From: Trebonia sp963734665 | GTDB lineage: Bacteria > Actinomycetota > Actinomycetes > Streptosporangiales > Streptosporangiaceae | DNA: 64,000 nucleotides | Direction: 5' to 3' | Assembly (NCBI GenBank): GCA_963734665.1 | Contig: CAVTIR010000003.1 | Span: 266,856 to 330,855 of the forward strand | Shown here: in pieces, positions 52,647-61,321 of the stretch | How positions within the stretch are numbered: position 1 is the first letter of the stretch | Layout: each line of letters starts with the position of its first letter | The notes under the pieces: model-generated | The model's input: the letters and a program-made list of their open reading frames with translations, nothing else | What the model was told of the DNA's origin: nothing | Database searches by the model: none | Translations under genes and position numbers: made by a program

Positions 52647-52931
52647 CTTGGCATCAGGGGTTGCTGGAGCCGGACTTGAGTACGCATGACGGTCTCCCCT
52701 TCGCAGCGGCTGCGGTGTGTCCGCCTTGGGCCGGGCAGTGTCAGGCGGTATGGCCCTGTTTCCACGTGGGGAGCCGTGGATGGTAGATGAATCTGCTACA
52801 GCTGATATCGGAGAGTAACTTTACGACCTGCTCCATTCGGTGGTCAACTGCCAGCGGAATCAGTTGGGCACGTGTGTCATGAGACTGTACGCGGCAGCGG
52901 AGAGATCGCCGACGGCGGAACCGGGCCGCCC
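52647..52931. other. Non-coding spacer
   Basis: A 285-bp gap between the hydrolase and the regulator, both on the minus strand. No gene or clear regulatory motif is supported. Confidence 0.35.
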
Positions 52932-53387
52932 TCAGGAGGCTGTCTGGGCCGTGTCTCCGGACCCGGCGGCGGGCAGGCCCTCGGCCTGCCGCATCTTCTC
53001 GACCAGGGCGGTCACCAGGGCCAGGCTTTGCTCGGAGATCCCAGAGGCACGGAACGCGAGGTTCCGGACGCCCGAGTCCTTCATGAGGGCTAGGACGCGC
53101 AGCTCCTCCTCGGTCCGCTCGAAGACCTCGTCGTCGGAGAAGTAGGTGACGGGCACGCCGAACCATCGGCAGATGGCTGTGAGCAGGTCATAGCTCGGCT
53201 TGGCGCGGTCTCCGTTACGGAGTTGGGAGAGGTACTGGACTGACAGCAGGCTCCTGCCAGCCTGCTCGTTGATTCCGTCAACGACCTCGCGGAGCGTGAA
53301 GGGGCGGCCGAGCGGCTGCACCGACTCGAACAGGCGCTCCAGCCGCTCGGCGATGATGCCCTTGCCCGGGTGGTCGCCACCGGTCAT
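52932..53387 (-). CDS. EspR/XRE-like transfer regulator
   Basis: A 151-aa protein with the same layout as the regulator at 18152: helix-turn-helix (IIAERLERLFESVQP, FTLREVVDGINEQAG, SVQYLSQLRNGDRAKPSYDL, WFGVPVTYFS) and a C-terminal helical part (VRNLAFRASGISEQSLALV). TCCGCT/AGCGGA dyads occur upstream of the divergent transfer genes (53525-53538 and 53881-53894), with half-sites at 53430-53435 and 53471-53477, so it probably regulates the conjugation module and itself. Confidence 0.8.
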   Translation of the reverse strand: MTGGDHPGKGIIAERLERLFESVQPLGRPFTLREVVDGINEQAGRSLLSVQYLSQLRNGDRAKPSYDLLTAICRWFGVPVTYFSDDEVFERTEEELRVLALMKDSGVRNLAFRASGISEQSLALVTALVEKMRQAEGLPAAGSGDTAQTAS

Positions 53388-53482
53388 CTCCGCGTCAGCC
53401 CCCTCATGCCTCCTCTATAGCATGCCCGCTCCGCTATGGCAGAGGCAAATCTGCAGCTTACCCGTAATGATTCCGCTGGCAG

Positions 53483-53512
53483 TTGACAGCCTATTTATAC
53501 GCAGCGTAGTCT
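53483..53512 (+). promoter_or_regulatory. Candidate promoter of the transfer genes
   Basis: TTGACA (53483-53488), an 18-bp spacer and TAGTCT (53507-53512) precede the start at 53559 and the operator dyad at 53525. The -10 is a weak match. Confidence 0.4.
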
Positions 53513-53524
53513 CGCCATCACTGA

Positions 53525-53538
53525 TCCGCTGTAGCGGA
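53525..53538. promoter_or_regulatory. Operator dyad TCCGCT-GT-AGCGGA
   Basis: A perfect 14-bp palindrome, 20 bp before the ATG at 53559. A second copy of the same form (TTCGCT-GT-AGCGAA) is at 53881-53894. Shared spacing and centre suggest one protein, most simply the EspR-like regulator encoded divergently. Confidence 0.65.
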
Positions 53539-53558
53539 ATGAACGGGGGGTTCGCGAC

Positions 53559-53876
53559 ATGCTTATCAGCCATCTGGTCACCCATGTGACCTACGCGACG
53601 TACGTGCTGGCCGGGGGGCCGGTCAACGACCCGGCGGTGCAGAGCCCGGTCAGCGGCAGTGGGGTCGCCCTGCTGCTGGGCTACGCGAAGTGGGGGTCGC
53701 TGATGGCGTGCGCCGCGTCCGCGCTGATCAGCGGCGGCATGATCGCGGTCGGCCAGCTGTCCAACCGGCCGGACCACGGCGACAAGGGCAAGCGCGCCCT
53801 GCTGTGGTCTCTGGGCGGCGCGGCCGTGGTCGCGCTCGCCATCCCCACGCTCAACACGATCTTCGGTGCCGCGTAG
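53559..53876 (+). CDS. VirB2/TrbC-like small membrane protein
   Basis: A 105-aa protein with two hydrophobic segments (VALLLGYAKWGSLMACAASALI, about 36-57, and ALLWSLGGAAVVALAIPTLN, near 80-100). Size, two spans and position at the head of the transfer operon fit a pilin-like or pore subunit of a Gram-positive type IV secretion system. Family inferred from context rather than strong motifs. The operator dyad is directly upstream. Confidence 0.65.
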   Translation: MLISHLVTHVTYATYVLAGGPVNDPAVQSPVSGSGVALLLGYAKWGSLMACAASALISGGMIAVGQLSNRPDHGDKGKRALLWSLGGAAVVALAIPTLNTIFGAA

Positions 53877-53880
53877 GGGA

Positions 53881-53894
53881 TTCGCTGTAGCGAA
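53881..53894. promoter_or_regulatory. Operator dyad TTCGCT-GT-AGCGAA
   Basis: A perfect 14-bp palindrome in the 69-bp gap between the first and second transfer genes. It differs from the 53525 dyad only by one symmetric base pair change. Confidence 0.6.
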
Positions 53895-53945
53895 CGTGAA
53901 CCTGAATCGGCCGCTCAGTCTTGCCCGCACCCGAGACCCGAAGGG

Positions 53946-54812
53946 ATGCCCAAGATCATGTACCCCGCCCAACGTCCGCGCCGCCGCTGGCTGCGCTGGT
54001 CCCTGGCGTACGCCGCCGGCGTGCTGGGCCTGATGGTGATCGGACTCGTCGTCGAGACCGAGGTCAGCCCCGGCCCGAGGCAGCCGGCGACCTTCACCGC
54101 CAGCGTCCCGACGCCGCCCTGGGCGTCGTCCGCGGCCCCGGCCGCGAAGATCAGACCGAGCGGCAGGCCACGGCCGACGACCCCGGTCGGCCCGCCCCCG
54201 CTGTCCGGCCCGCTCACCCTGGCCGCTGGCCGCGAGACCGTCAACGGCGTCGAGGCCGGCTTCACGCAGAGCACCGTCGGCGCGGTGTCGGCCGCCGCGG
54301 ACGCGACGGGTGAGGTCTTCTCCACGCTGGACCCGGACCGCGCCGCCGCCGTGATGCGGATGACCGCCGCCCCGTCTTACGCGAACGCGCCGCAGCAGGC
54401 CGCCCAGGGGGCGGCCAGCGACCGCAGGACCCTCGGCATCCCCGAGACCGGCCCGGTCCCGTCTGGCTACTCGCTGCTCGTCCAGCCGGTGATGTACCAG
54501 GCCAGGGACGTGACCGCGAGCTCCGTGACCGTGCTGCTGCTGTGCGACCTGACGACGACCCAGCCGGGCCAGGGCACGCAGACCGAGGTCGGTGTGTTCC
54601 CGGTCCAGGTCACCTGGACGGATTCCGACTGGAAGATCGCGTCGTTCGGCACCGGCAGCGACACCGGGCTGGCCGCCGAGCCGTTCAGCCCGCAGGCTGC
54701 CGCGCTCGGCTGGCAGGAACTGCTACCTCAGGAGACAACCGCCTATGTCAGCGAACTGCCTGACCGACCCGCTTCAGTGCATAAGCAATGGTCTCAGCGG
54801 GACAGTAGATAA
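53946..54812 (+). CDS. VirB8/TcpC-like conjugation protein
   Basis: A 288-aa protein with a basic N-terminus, one membrane span (SLAYAAGVLGLMVIGLVVET, about 19-38), a Pro-rich linker, then a globular domain (VSSVTVLLLCDLTTTQPGQ-like strands, FPVQVTWTDSDWKIASFG) with the NTF2-like feel of VirB8/TcpC proteins, which scaffold Gram-positive type IV secretion channels. Start ATG at 53946; ATG 53958 is an alternative with better spacing to GAAGGG. It overlaps the next gene by 68 bp. Confidence 0.65.
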   Translation: MPKIMYPAQRPRRRWLRWSLAYAAGVLGLMVIGLVVETEVSPGPRQPATFTASVPTPPWASSAAPAAKIRPSGRPRPTTPVGPPPLSGPLTLAAGRETVNGVEAGFTQSTVGAVSAAADATGEVFSTLDPDRAAAVMRMTAAPSYANAPQQAAQGAASDRRTLGIPETGPVPSGYSLLVQPVMYQARDVTASSVTVLLLCDLTTTQPGQGTQTEVGVFPVQVTWTDSDWKIASFGTGSDTGLAAEPFSPQAAALGWQELLPQETTAYVSELPDRPASVHKQWSQRDSR

Positions 54813-56259
54813 CGCGGCCACGTCGGCATGGGACGGGGTGTGCAAGTCGTTCGCGACCGCGGCGGCCGAGCTGCTGAAGGCGTTCGGGCAGGCGTTCGCC
54901 GCGCTGCCGACCCTGAACCTCGGCGCTGCCGGGATCAGCGGAACCTACGGCACCTGCCTGGCCATCGCCGGCACGGTCGCGGCGCTGGTGATCTTCGGTC
55001 AGGTGATCCGCACCGCGTGGACCCACGATGGCAGCGGCCTCGCCCAGGCGGGCACCGGCACCGGCAAGGCGGTGCTCGCCTGGCTGCTGACCGCCGCCGT
55101 CACCACCGCCGCGCTGCAGGCATCGGACGGGATCACGAGCTTCGTCGTAGACCAGGCATTCGGTAGCCAGCAGGCCCTCGCGGACAAGCTCGCAACGATC
55201 GTGAACTGGGCTGAGGTCACCGGAGACCCGGGCCAGGCGATCCTCGGCGGCTCGCTGCTGCTGATCTTCGCCCTGGCCGGGATCGCGCTGGTGATCGTAC
55301 TGTGGGCCGAGTTGCTGCTCCGCAACGCGGCGGTCGCGGTGCTGGTGGCGATGTCGCCCATCGCCGCGGCCGGACTGGCGAGCGAGACCACGAAGGCGTG
55401 GTGGGTGCGCACCGCGTCGGCGACCGTGCAGCTGATCATCCTCAAGCCGGTGATCGCCCTGGTCTTCGCCGTCGGGTTCAGCATGGCTGGCTCGTCTACC
55501 GGGATCGAGCAGATCCTCGACGGCCTGCTGATCCTTGGCCTGGCGGCGTTCTCCTGGCCGGTGATCGCCCGGTTCTTCACCTTCGCATCCATCCAGTCCT
55601 CCAGTTCCGGCCTGGCGACCGCACTCGGGTTCCTCGCCGGGCAGGCCAGCCAGTCCGGCGGAGGCGGCACTTCAGGGGTGAACCCGAACCAGTGGTCCAT
55701 GTCTGCCGAGGGCCGCACCATGGCGGCCCGGGCCGGGGCCGACAGCGGGATGCCCGCCGGCGGCGGATCAGGAAACGCCGCGCTCCCAGGTGCCGCCGCC
55801 ACTGGCGGGGCTTCCGGCGCGGGGGCGGCCGGAGGCGGCAACACCGCGGCGGCCATGGCGGGGATCGCCTTCGTCCTGCAGAAGGCGCAGCAGGTCGGCG
55901 CTGCGGGGTCTGCTCGGATGGAGCAGACGGCCGCGCACGCCGGCATGCACGGCGCCTACCCGTACTCCACGGTCAACGGCGGCCAGCGCCAGGGAGCGGC
56001 GGGGAGCGCAGGGCAGCCCCGGCAGGGCGGCCCGGTAGCACCGCCCGCCACGGAGACCGCGTCTGGTGGTGCCGGCGAGCTCGCACCGCCGCGGGAAGAC
56101 CAGGACCCGTGGTCCGGCCGCGACCCGTCGGACACGCTCGATTTCGATGCCTGGCCGGGGGAGCAGCAGGACGCATCCGTTTGGGATGCGTCTCCGCAGC
56201 CCGGCGACCCGCCTACCCAGCCGATCCCGCGCATCACAGACACCGAAGGAGGCGAGTAG
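54745..56259 (+). CDS. VirB6/TrbL-like polytopic membrane protein
   Basis: A 504-aa protein with about six membrane spans (for example TCLAIAGTVAALVIFGQVIR, LLLIFALAGIALVIVLWAEL, LIILKPVIALVFAVGFSMAG, GLLILGLAAFSWPVIARFFT) followed by a Gly/Ala/Ser-rich cytoplasmic tail. The RNAAVAVLVAMSPIAAAGLA segment with conserved Pro resembles TrbL/VirB6 channel proteins. I chose the ATG at 54745 because CAGGAGA is about 10 nt upstream. It is followed directly by SCO6880. Confidence 0.75.
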   Translation: MSANCLTDPLQCISNGLSGTVDNAATSAWDGVCKSFATAAAELLKAFGQAFAALPTLNLGAAGISGTYGTCLAIAGTVAALVIFGQVIRTAWTHDGSGLAQAGTGTGKAVLAWLLTAAVTTAALQASDGITSFVVDQAFGSQQALADKLATIVNWAEVTGDPGQAILGGSLLLIFALAGIALVIVLWAELLLRNAAVAVLVAMSPIAAAGLASETTKAWWVRTASATVQLIILKPVIALVFAVGFSMAGSSTGIEQILDGLLILGLAAFSWPVIARFFTFASIQSSSSGLATALGFLAGQASQSGGGGTSGVNPNQWSMSAEGRTMAARAGADSGMPAGGGSGNAALPGAAATGGASGAGAAGGGNTAAAMAGIAFVLQKAQQVGAAGSARMEQTAAHAGMHGAYPYSTVNGGQRQGAAGSAGQPRQGGPVAPPATETASGGAGELAPPREDQDPWSGRDPSDTLDFDAWPGEQQDASVWDASPQPGDPPTQPIPRITDTEGGE

Positions 56260-57858
56260 ATGAGCACCGAGGCACCCGACCGCCAGCGCACCTACGGCGG
56301 CTGGCAGCAGGAGAAGGTCGCGTTCCTGTTCGGCCTGTCCGCCCGGCGCGCGGCCATGCTGTCGGGCACCGTCCTCGCCGCGATCATGCCGCTCGGCACG
56401 TCGGACCTGTCGTCCGCCCTGGTCTTCTGGCCCGCAGCGCTGGTCCTGGCCGCCGCGGCCCTGATCCGGGTCGGCGGCCGGACGGGGGATGAGTGGCTGG
56501 CCGGCCTGCTGTCCTACGCGGTCATCCGCGCGCAGGGCCAGCACAAGTTCGCCGGCGGCCCGTTCAGTGCCGGAGTCGTCGGCGAAGTTATCGCCATCGA
56601 GAACCCCGCCCCGGCGGGCGCGGCCCAGACGGGCAGGCCGGCGAAGAAAGAGACGCCCGCCCTTGAGCTGCCGGGCATCCTGGCGCCGCTGCGCCTGCTG
56701 TCCGTCCCGGCGGCCGGCCGTGACCTGGCGGTAGTCGAGAACCGTCACGATCGCACGTACACAGCCGTCGCGAGGGTGAGGTTCCCGGGCATCGGCCTGT
56801 CCGACTCCGCGCGCAGAGACCAGCGCGTCGCCGGCTGGGGCGCGCTGCTGGCCTCCCTGTGCACCGAGGGCAGCCCCCTGATCAGGGTCCAGGCCCTGCA
56901 GCGGCTGGTCCCGGAGTCCGGCGCCGCCCTCCGCTCCTGGCACGAAACCCACGTGACCCCCGCCGCCCCGGAACTGGCGAGGAAGGTCGCCGCCGAGCTC
57001 ATGGCCTCCGCCACGCTCGCCACGTCCCGCCGCGAGGCCTACCTCGCCGTCACCATGGACGCCCGCCGCGCCGGCAGCCAGGTCAAGGCGGCGGGCGGCG
57101 GCGACCTCGGCGCGGCCGCCGTCCTGGTCCGCCACCTGCGGTCCCTCCAGCAGGCCATCGCCGGCGCCGACCTGGAAGTCGAGGACTGGCTGGGCACCCG
57201 AGACCTGGCCGAAGTGATCCGCGCCGCCTACGACCCGGACTCCCAGCCGGTCCTGGCCGCCCGCCGCGCTGCCGCCGCCCAGGCCGCGGCGCGCGGCAGG
57301 ACGGCCGCCACGGCACCGGGCACCGGCCCCGACCTGGCCGGGCCGGTCTACGCCGAGGCGCGGCCCGGCTGCTACCTGCACGACGGTGCCGCCTCGGCGT
57401 CCTACTGGGCGCACTCCTGGCCCCGCGGCCAGGCGTACGCCACGGCCCTGGGGCCATTGCTCGCCGACGGGAGTCTCCGGCGGTCGTTCGGGATGATCTT
57501 CGAGCCGCTCAGCCCGCGCCAGGCCGAGCGCGCCGTGATGCGCGAGCGGACCGCCCGCCATGTCGCGGTCCGGATGCGGCAGCGGACCGGGCAGATCGTG
57601 CCCGAGCACGAGCGGGCCGCGATGGAACGGGCCCTGAACCAGGACGCCGAGCGGGCGGCCGGCCACGGCCTGGTCCGTTACACGGCCTACGTCACCGTCA
57701 CCGCCGTCCCCGGCACGCTTGAGGACGCGTGCGCCGCGCTGGAGACGGACGCGGCGGCCGCCGGCATCGAGTTGCGCCGCATGTGGTTCGCCCAGGACTC
57801 GGGGTTCGCGCTCGGCGCGCTCCCGCTGGGCCTGGGCCTGCCGAAGCGGGGCTGGTGA
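56260..57858 (+). CDS. SCO6880-like type IV secretion protein
   Basis: A 532-aa protein with an N-terminal PrgI/VirB3-like pair of membrane spans (RRAAMLSGTVLAAIMPLGTS, ALVFWPAALVLAAAALI) and a long soluble part typical of the SCO6880 family that precedes the VirB4 ATPase in actinomycete elements (the N-terminal half of a VirB4-like protein: AVARVRFPGIGLSDSARRDQ). Its stop overlaps the GTG of the next gene (GTGA), consistent with a split VirB4. It lies directly after the VirB6-like gene. Confidence 0.8.
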   Translation: MSTEAPDRQRTYGGWQQEKVAFLFGLSARRAAMLSGTVLAAIMPLGTSDLSSALVFWPAALVLAAAALIRVGGRTGDEWLAGLLSYAVIRAQGQHKFAGGPFSAGVVGEVIAIENPAPAGAAQTGRPAKKETPALELPGILAPLRLLSVPAAGRDLAVVENRHDRTYTAVARVRFPGIGLSDSARRDQRVAGWGALLASLCTEGSPLIRVQALQRLVPESGAALRSWHETHVTPAAPELARKVAAELMASATLATSRREAYLAVTMDARRAGSQVKAAGGGDLGAAAVLVRHLRSLQQAIAGADLEVEDWLGTRDLAEVIRAAYDPDSQPVLAARRAAAAQAAARGRTAATAPGTGPDLAGPVYAEARPGCYLHDGAASASYWAHSWPRGQAYATALGPLLADGSLRRSFGMIFEPLSPRQAERAVMRERTARHVAVRMRQRTGQIVPEHERAAMERALNQDAERAAGHGLVRYTAYVTVTAVPGTLEDACAALETDAAAAGIELRRMWFAQDSGFALGALPLGLGLPKRGW

Positions 57859-59390
57859 CCATGCCCGGACAGCGGCCCGCCCTGGCCGAGCACAGCCTCG
57901 TCCCCTACGTCGGGTTCCCCGCGGTAAAAGAGGAAAAGCAGGATCATCCCGAACGGGCTCGTGGCTCCGCCTCGCGCGCCGCGCTTCCGCCCCGGCGGGG
58001 GTGGGCCCGCAGGTGGGGCGGCCGCGCCGCGCTACTGCCCGCGGTCCCCGTCTACCGGGGATCGACCGCCCAGGTGCAGGGCCTGTACCCGTGGCTGTAC
58101 GGCGGTTCCCTGCCGGCCGCGGGCGCTTACGTCGGCATCGACTGCCTGACCGGCGGCGCGGTCGCCTGCCACCCCCTCGCCTGGCTTGCCGAGGGCCTGG
58201 TGAGCAATCCGAACATCCTGATCACCGGCGTGCCCGGCGCGGGCAAGAGCGCCACCATCAAGGCCCTCGCCCTGCGGCTGATGGCCTACGGCGTCCGCGC
58301 CTTCATCTGCGGTGACCTGAAGAACGAGTACGCGCCCCTCGCCCGCGCTCTCGGCACTGAACCCGTCGAGCTCGGCCCCGGCCTGCCCGGCCGGCTCAAC
58401 CCGCTCGACGCCGGCCCCCTGGGCGAGAACCTGCCACGTGACCCCGCCCAGCTGGCCGAGCGGCGCGCGGAGATCCACCGCCGCCGCCTCGTCCTGCTGT
58501 CCTCCCTCGCCTCGATGCGGCTCGGGCGACCCCTGTCGCCCACCGAGGAGACGGCGGTGTCGCTGGCAATAGATGAAGCTTCCGGCCGTTGCGCGAACGG
58601 ACCGGAAGGGGAGGGGGCTGGCCGAGCGCGAGGGGGAGCTCGCGACGCCAGCCCCACCATCCCCGACGTGTGGGCGGTCCTCCGCGACCCCACCGCTGAG
58701 ATGGCCCGCGAGCTGCGGGTCCGCCGCGACTCGGTGCCGCTGCTGCGCGAGATGACCCGCCCGGTCACCGACGCGCTCGGCGGCATGGTCCACGGCGCCC
58801 TCGCTGGCCTGTTCGACGGTCCAACCACGGTCCGCCCGGACTTCGCCGCGCCGGTCCAGACCGTGGACCTTTCCCGGGTGGCCGACCGAGGCGACGAGAC
58901 GATCGCGATGATCCTGGCCTGCGTGTCCTCGTGGGCGCAGGCCGCCGTCGACGAGCCCGGCCCCGCCCGGATGATCATCCGCGACGAGCTGTGGCGGTCG
59001 CTGCGCATCCCGGCCCTGGTCCGCAAGATCGACTCCGACCTGCGCCTGTCCCGCGCCCAGGGCACCATCCAGATCCTCGCGACGCACCGGCTGGCCGACT
59101 TCGAGACCGTCGGCGTCGCCGGGTCAGCGGATGCGGCGATCTCGGCCGGGCTGATCGCGTCGTGCGACACGCGGATCTGCCTGCGCCAGGACACCGCCCC
59201 CCTGGCGGCGACACGGGAGCAGATCGGGCTGACCGATGTCGAGTGCGCGCACATCGCCTCCTGGTCCGGGCGGCAGACCGGCCGCGCGGTCTGGAAAGTC
59301 GGCCGCGCCGCCTCGGCGGTCGTCCAGGTCGTCCTCACCCCGGCCGAGCGCGACCTGTTCTACACGAACGAGCGCATGGGGGTCTCGTGA
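57855..59390 (+). CDS. VirB4/TraC-like ATPase
   Basis: The ATPase half of VirB4: Walker A GVPGAGKSATIKALA (125-139), a GDLKNEY strand, Walker B-like RMIIRDELWRSLR, and the motif TIQILATHRLADFE. VirB4 powers assembly and substrate transfer in type IV secretion. The GTG at 57855 overlaps the SCO6880 stop; the ATG at 57861 is an alternative. A 40-residue low-complexity insertion (GRCANGPEGEGAGRARGG) is unusual. Its stop overlaps the next start. Confidence 0.85.
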   Translation: MTMPGQRPALAEHSLVPYVGFPAVKEEKQDHPERARGSASRAALPPRRGWARRWGGRAALLPAVPVYRGSTAQVQGLYPWLYGGSLPAAGAYVGIDCLTGGAVACHPLAWLAEGLVSNPNILITGVPGAGKSATIKALALRLMAYGVRAFICGDLKNEYAPLARALGTEPVELGPGLPGRLNPLDAGPLGENLPRDPAQLAERRAEIHRRRLVLLSSLASMRLGRPLSPTEETAVSLAIDEASGRCANGPEGEGAGRARGGARDASPTIPDVWAVLRDPTAEMARELRVRRDSVPLLREMTRPVTDALGGMVHGALAGLFDGPTTVRPDFAAPVQTVDLSRVADRGDETIAMILACVSSWAQAAVDEPGPARMIIRDELWRSLRIPALVRKIDSDLRLSRAQGTIQILATHRLADFETVGVAGSADAAISAGLIASCDTRICLRQDTAPLAATREQIGLTDVECAHIASWSGRQTGRAVWKVGRAASAVVQVVLTPAERDLFYTNERMGVS

Positions 59391-61321
59391 TGCGCGGTGA
59401 CCAGGCGTCTGCACGGATCGGCATCGCGGACACCGCCAGCGACGCGATCCTCATCGGCCTCCTCATTACCGCCGCCGCCGTCGGCCTCGGCACATGGCTG
59501 ACGGGGCAGCTCGCCGCGTTGCTGTTCCTGGGTCGGTGGCCCTCGCTGAACCTGGCCGACGGGCTGAAAGCGGCGCTCCGCCTGCCGTGGCACCTGTCCG
59601 ACCCGCGCCAGGCATGGCCAGTCACAGCGCGGGCGGCCCTGCCAGGAGGGGTCGTGCCGTTCGCCGTGGGCGGGCTGTTGTCACTCGCCGCGCTCGGGTC
59701 AGGTGCGGCTTTCCTAGTGCGGTGGGGAGCGGGCAGGCAGCGCAGGCGGGGGTTCGCGTCACGGGCCGACCTGAATGCCTCGCTGGCGGAAAGGGTGATC
59801 ATCACCCGCGGGAAAGTGGTCCGGCCGAGCCTGGCCGGGGCGGAGATCGCCGTGGAGGACGTCGGTATCCGGCTCGGCCGCGCCATGCCGTCCGGCCTGC
59901 GGCTGGCCTGCTCCGGCGAGGACTCGGTGCTCGTGCTGTCGGCGCCCCGTCAGGGCAAGACGTCGGACTTCATCATCCCGTGGCTGCACACCTGGCCGGG
60001 CGCGGCGCTCGCGACCTCGATCCGGCCTGACGTGCTCCTGGCCACCGCGATGCCCCGCCGGGCACGCGGTCCGGTCGCTGTCATGGCCCCCACCGGGATG
60101 ATCGACTGGCCCGACGTACTGCGCTGGGACCCGGCGTCGGGCTGCGGGTCGTTCGACAAGGCGCACGCCCGCGCCGACGTCATGGTCACCGTCGGCAAGT
60201 CCGCCGGCGCGTCCGACTCGACCGACGGCGGCTACTTCGCCATGAACGCCACCAACCTCCTCGCCGCCTGGCTGCACGCGGCCGCCCTGTCAGGCGGCAG
60301 CGCCCGCGACGTGCTCAGGTGGGCGTTCGACGAGCGCGATGACGCCCCGATCCGCATCCTCGCCTCCTGCCCGGACGCCGCCGACGGCACCGCGGCCATG
60401 CTCGACTCGCTGTACAGGCTCCCGCCGGACACCACCAGGGCAAGCCTGTGGACGACCGCGCAGACCGCCGTCTCCCCGCTCCTGGCGCCCGCCGCCCGGG
60501 CCGTTTTCCTTCCCGCGCCGGGAGAGGCCCCCGACCTGGGTGACTTCCTGCGTGCGAGCGGCACCTGCTACCTGATGGCCTCCGAACGGCGCGCGTCCGT
60601 CCTTGCCCCGGTCGTGTCCGCGTTCGCTGACGACCTCATCGAAACCGCCGCCGTGATCGCCGCCGGGATGCCCGGCGGCCGGCTCGACCCGCCGCTCGGC
60701 CTGTTCCTCGACGAGGTCGCCAACATTGTCCCGCTGCCACAGCTCCCGGCGCTGATGTCGTTCTCCGGCGGCACCGGGATTTTCGTCGCAGCCGTCTTCC
60801 AGTCGATGGCCCAGGCCCGCAACAGGTGGGGGCACGATGCCGCCGCGATGCTGTGGGGCGCGGCCACCGTCAAGGCCATCCTCGGCGGCCTGGCCGGAGA
60901 TGACCTCCGCGAGATCTCCGAACTAGCAGGCGAGTACCGCGAGACCGTCGTCACCTGGCAACGGGGCCACGGCGGCTCATCGCTGTCGTCCTCACTCCAG
61001 GACCGCAAGACACTCACCCCCCAGGAGGTCCGCACCCTGTCCGCGCTTGAACGCGAAGGGCTGATCATCCACGCCACCACACCCGTCGTGAAGACCCGCA
61101 TGACCCGCCACTACGAAGGCCCGAACCGCGACGTCTTCGCCGCTTCTGTCGCGGAGTCCCGCCGCATCGCGGGACTCGACGCCGCACCGCAACTCGCACC
61201 GCCTATCGCCGAACCGGGGACAGGGGACGCCGCGTCAGACATCCCCTGGTCACCTCACGGGCCGATCGCCCCCTGGGACGGCTCCATGCCGCAGCTCGAT
61301 GGAACGGAGGGTGACCAGTGA
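59390..61321 (+). CDS. VirD4/TraG-like coupling protein
   Basis: A type IV coupling ATPase: two N-terminal membrane spans (AILIGLLITAAAVGLGTWL, VVPFAVGGLLSLAALGSGAA), Walker A LSAPRQGKTSDF (183-194), Walker B PLGLFLDEVANIVPLPQL, and the motif GIFVAAVFQSMAQARNRWG. It delivers the relaxase-DNA complex to the secretion channel. ATG at 59390 is in a TGATG overlap with the VirB4 stop; GTG at 59387 is possible. Its presence shows that the element transfers single-stranded DNA rather than using a TraB/FtsK pump. Confidence 0.9.
   Translation: MRGDQASARIGIADTASDAILIGLLITAAAVGLGTWLTGQLAALLFLGRWPSLNLADGLKAALRLPWHLSDPRQAWPVTARAALPGGVVPFAVGGLLSLAALGSGAAFLVRWGAGRQRRRGFASRADLNASLAERVIITRGKVVRPSLAGAEIAVEDVGIRLGRAMPSGLRLACSGEDSVLVLSAPRQGKTSDFIIPWLHTWPGAALATSIRPDVLLATAMPRRARGPVAVMAPTGMIDWPDVLRWDPASGCGSFDKAHARADVMVTVGKSAGASDSTDGGYFAMNATNLLAAWLHAAALSGGSARDVLRWAFDERDDAPIRILASCPDAADGTAAMLDSLYRLPPDTTRASLWTTAQTAVSPLLAPAARAVFLPAPGEAPDLGDFLRASGTCYLMASERRASVLAPVVSAFADDLIETAAVIAAGMPGGRLDPPLGLFLDEVANIVPLPQLPALMSFSGGTGIFVAAVFQSMAQARNRWGHDAAAMLWGAATVKAILGGLAGDDLREISELAGEYRETVVTWQRGHGGSSLSSSLQDRKTLTPQEVRTLSALEREGLIIHATTPVVKTRMTRHYEGPNRDVFAASVAESRRIAGLDAAPQLAPPIAEPGTGDAASDIPWSPHGPIAPWDGSMPQLDGTEGDQ

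Noticed and set aside
55768..57666. Long minus-strand ORF of 632 codons
   Set aside because: It lies antisense to the VirB6-like and SCO6880 genes and has no family signal.
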